A stretch of DNA of 64,000 nt from an uncultured Oligoflexales bacterium (GTDB lineage Bacteria > Bdellovibrionota_B > Oligoflexia > Oligoflexales > JAPPIL01): positions 960,001-1,024,000 of the forward strand of contig OY282434.1 in assembly GCA_958296095.1 (NCBI GenBank), in the 5' to 3' direction. Both the position numbers and the translations under genes were made by a program. The notes under the pieces are model-generated. The model made no database searches, had not been told where the DNA came from, and saw nothing but the letters and a program-made list of their open reading frames with translations. This document shows, piece after piece, positions 61,370-64,000 of the stretch. How positions within the stretch are numbered: the first letter of the stretch is position 1; each line of letters begins with the position of its first letter.

Positions 61370-62345
61370 ACGCTGAGTTCGCTGCGCTACGGATTTTTGT
61401 AACGCTCGCTTCGCTCGCTACGCTGCTTTCTGTATCGCTCGCTACGCGGCTTTTTTGTAACGCTCGCTTGCTAGCTCGCTGCTTGCACTCTGATCTCTCG
61501 TTACTGCGTTCGGGCTCGTCATCAGACCTCTCGCGATTGCATTCAGGTTTGCCTGCTAGCCCCTTTGCTTGTTCCCAGACCTCTTAGCTGTCGCGTTTAA
61601 GCTTGCCCACCGAGAGCTTTATGAAGGGCGCGGTGAGACCGTGCGAAAACCCGACCATAAATACTGCCATATTGCTGTTAGTTTATTTTTTTGCACAAGG
61701 CATGTGCCTATACCTGTTGAGGTCGGGTTTCTCGGTAGGTCTGCACCGCGCCAAGATAACGGAGACATGTGCTACTTGCCTCTTGCCCTCAGACCTCTCG
61801 GCTATTGCGTTGAGGCTTGCTCACAAAGAGCTCCATGAACGGCACGGCAAGACCGTGCGAAAACTCGACCACAGATATTGCCAATACTGCAAACAGATTA
61901 TTTTTTGCACAAGGCATGTGCTTGCATCTGTTGAGGTCGAGTTTCTCGGCAGGGCTGTGCCGTGCCAAGATAACGGAGATTTGTGCTAAGTGGTGTCCTT
62001 GCCCCCAAACCTCTCGGCTGTTGCCCTCTTGCTTGCCCACCGAGAGCTTTATGAACGGCACGGCAAGACCGTGCGAAAACTCGACCACAGATATTGCCAA
62101 TACTGCAAACAGATTATTTTTTGCACAAGGCATGTGTTTGCACCTAACTTAAGGGAGAGTTTCTCGGCAGGTCTGTGCCGTGCCAAGATAACGGAGACAT
62201 GTGCTACTTGCCTCTTGCTATCGCGTTCAGGCTTGCCCTCAAGTCTTATCGCGGTTGCCCCCACCTCTTGCCCACCGAGGGCTTTATGAACGGCACGGGG
62301 AGACCGTACGAAAACTCGACCATTGTAGTGGCCCCTCTGCAAAAA
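61370..62345. repeat. Mosaic repeat block 8
   Basis: No gene. Complete minus-orientation elements lie at 61606-61739, 61820-61953 and 62036-62171. A fourth begins at 62271 and breaks off after ~50 bp at ATTGTAGTGGCCCCTCTGCA, the same sequence that interrupts a copy at 34459. AGCGAGC modules lie at 61395-61485. Spacers carry the CAAGATAACGGAGA form of the CCGTTATCTTGG module. The bases 62346-62405 before the mqnE stop hold nothing recognisable. Confidence 0.9.
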
Positions 62346-62405
62346 ACCCGATATTCACCTCAAATGATTGGGTTGCAGGTTAATCGTTATCACTCAGGGT
62401 TAGCC

Positions 62406-64000
62406 TCAGGCCACAACCGCGCTAACACCCGTCGCCCCCCACAGGCGTAAAGGCACGCGCAACTTGTCAAGCGTGACTTGTCCTCCTGGCGCGGGCACGG
62501 CAATGACTTCCGCCTTGCGTCCCAACACCAAGCGGCACAAGGCACAAGCACGCAACCACTCGACCGCGGTCGTTTCTGCCGCGGCCCGGACATGCACATG
62601 CTCGAGCTGTGCCTTATCTCTCCACGTCAACAACCGCTCTATAAGCAGTGTGCGCTGTTCAACGTCGCTGAAATTTTCCACTCGCAGCGTCGGTTCGACG
62701 CCAGCAGTGCCAATGCAGTCTGTGAGGTCAGCGCTGAGCAAGTTGTCCTGCCTGAGCCGCGCCGCTAATTCTAGCAAGCCACTGTATGCCAGTGCCTTAA
62801 TTGGTAATTTATTACCCCCCCGCCAAGCCTGCTCTCGTGGCCGAGCTGTGACCCGCAAGGGTTTGTAAAGCGAATCACGTTCCACCGCAGTCTTATCCGC
62901 CGCGGCAATCATCGCGGTCAGTCGCTGTTCAGGTAAAGCCTTACCAGCACGACCACCAGCCATGTGTGATATTTTTTCGTCCTCAACCGTGCCATCGAGA
63001 TCGTTGGCCCCCGCATGCAACGCTAACTGTGCGATTTCTGCCCCCAACATTACCCAGTAGGCTTTAATGTTACGAAAATTGTGCAGCAACAAGCGGGCAA
63101 TGGCAACTGTCTTCAAATCATCTGCACCGCAAGTATAGGTCTTAATGCCCATGTCATTGCCATGTGGTTGAAACGCTAGCGGAATGAAAACATTAAACCC
63201 ACCCGTCTCTTCCTGCAGCGCACGCAGGCGTAACATGTGATCGACCCGCTGCGCGTGGTTTTCGATATGCCCATAAAGCATGGTGGCATTAGAGCGCAAA
63301 CCCAATCTGTGCGCGGTGCGATGCACATGCAACCACGTCTCGGCATCGACCTTCGTATCGCATATCTTGTCCCGCACTTCAGGGTGAAAGATTTCGGCCC
63401 CGCCGCCCGGCAACGACCCCAGCCCCGCGGCGCGCAAATCACGCAACACCTGCTCAATGCTCTTGCGCCCGCGTCGTGCCATCCACTCGATCTCGACCGC
63501 GGTGTAAGCCTTGATGTGCAGTGCGGGTGCGGCTTGTTTGATCGCCGCCACCAAGCCAATCATGTCGTCATAGCGCCAGCGCGGGTGTAAGCCACCGACC
63601 AAATGCACCTCGGTTGCCCCCTGTGCCACGGCCTGCTGTGCCCGCTGCTTGATTTCGACGGGCGACAAGGCAAACGCCCCCGCTTCGCCAGGCTTGCGAG
63701 AAAAAGAACAGAACTTGCAACTCAACACACAGATGTTGGTTGGATTGATGTGGCGATTGACATTGTAGCAAACCTGCTCGTCATTGCGTTCACGGTTGAT
63801 CGTATCAGCCAAGCGCATGACATCGAGCAGTTCAGCTTGTTCAAACAGATAGACCGCCTCTTCCCGCGTCATTACCCCGCCTGCCTGCATTTTGGCTGCA
63901 ATTGCAGGCATTGTCAGTATCGGCTCACCCTGCAATAAAAAATCCAGACCCTGCTTGGCCTCAGCATCGAGCTGCAAGGTCTGTGCATTGACATAACGTG
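62406..64000 (-). CDS. mqnE: Aminofutalosine synthase with extra C-terminal domain, 5' end outside window
   Basis: At least 523 residues from TTG 63977, but the frame is open to the window edge, so the true start may lie beyond it. Radical-SAM enzyme of the futalosine menaquinone pathway. Cluster motif CxxxCxxC is in NICVLSCKFCSFSR; further signatures are VHLVGGLHPRWRYDD, GLGSLPGGGAEIFHPEVRD and SNATMLYGHIE. MqnE is normally about 370-390 residues; here ~130 more follow EQRLTAMIAAADKTAVERDS, including SADLTDCIGTAGVEPTLRVE and CALCRLVLGRKAEVIAVPAP. The extension is not a domain I recognise. MqnC is the main alternative assignment. Confidence 0.85.
   Translation of the reverse strand, partial: RYVNAQTLQLDAEAKQGLDFLLQGEPILTMPAIAAKMQAGGVMTREEAVYLFEQAELLDVMRLADTINRERNDEQVCYNVNRHINPTNICVLSCKFCSFSRKPGEAGAFALSPVEIKQRAQQAVAQGATEVHLVGGLHPRWRYDDMIGLVAAIKQAAPALHIKAYTAVEIEWMARRGRKSIEQVLRDLRAAGLGSLPGGGAEIFHPEVRDKICDTKVDAETWLHVHRTAHRLGLRSNATMLYGHIENHAQRVDHMLRLRALQEETGGFNVFIPLAFQPHGNDMGIKTYTCGADDLKTVAIARLLLHNFRNIKAYWVMLGAEIAQLALHAGANDLDGTVEDEKISHMAGGRAGKALPEQRLTAMIAAADKTAVERDSLYKPLRVTARPREQAWRGGNKLPIKALAYSGLLELAARLRQDNLLSADLTDCIGTAGVEPTLRVENFSDVEQRTLLIERLLTWRDKAQLEHVHVRAAAETTAVEWLRACALCRLVLGRKAEVIAVPAPGGQVTLDKLRVPLRLWGATGVSAVVA

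Overview
The window looks like a chromosomal segment of a Gram-negative bacterium with an outer membrane. It encodes porin-like proteins and at least ten predicted lipoproteins. It also has a Gld-type ABC system with its DUF4340 partner, an OleA/OleB hydrocarbon pair, a futalosine-pathway menaquinone enzyme, a ~1000-residue NAD-type glutamate dehydrogenase and a protease with a C-terminal sorting-like tail. Together these suggest a deltaproteobacterial-grade lineage (Bdellovibrionota/Myxococcota-like). That placement is inference from gene content; there is no rRNA or other phylogenetic marker beyond alaS and rnhB.

Layout. 1-6.5 kb: end of an outer-membrane-type protein, FHA-GGDEF diguanylate cyclase, cation/proton antiporter, oleA-oleB, a membrane protein. 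6.5-7.9 kb: first mosaic repeat block. 7.9-15.1 kb: overlapping operon of HesB-like protein, [2Fe-2S] ferredoxin and a two-gene ABC transporter; porin-like protein; trxA-rnhB-yraN; XRE/ImmA-like protein; Pro/Thr-stalk lipoprotein. 15.1-16.4 kb: second repeat block, abutting a PHP-gene remnant and an AlbA_2/HATPase gene that carries repeat units in frame. 18-32 kb: lipoprotein with a tiny coupled ORF, amine permease plus glutamine-synthetase-family enzyme, alaS, two lipoproteins, tRNA-Gly, orphan ExbB-type protein, glutamate-cysteine ligase, NAD-glutamate dehydrogenase. 32-46 kb: islands of lineage-specific lipoproteins, a DUF4143 ATPase and a divergent 3-dehydroquinate-synthase-like enzyme, separated by repeat blocks. 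46-51 kb: gldA-gldF-gldG-DUF4340 operon. 51-53.6 kb: repeat block with a 696-bp perfect direct duplication. 53.6-61.3 kb: metalloprotease, glycosyltransferase and three secreted or lipidated unknowns. 61.4-62.3 kb: last repeat block. 62.4-64 kb: mqnE with an extra C-terminal domain, open at the window edge.

The dominant unusual feature is a family of about 134-138-bp elements with 10-bp terminal inverted repeats (CCTACCGAGA...TCTCGGTAGG) and several internal hairpins. I count roughly 17 complete copies plus many truncated ones, in both orientations. They are mixed with AGCGAGC-rich modules and a TCCGTTGTCTTGGCAC module. Gene remnants (PHP, glnA, lipoprotein paralogues) lie in or next to these blocks, and in one gene the repeat is translated. 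The arrays look like sites of recombination and gene turnover. No transposase is present in the window.
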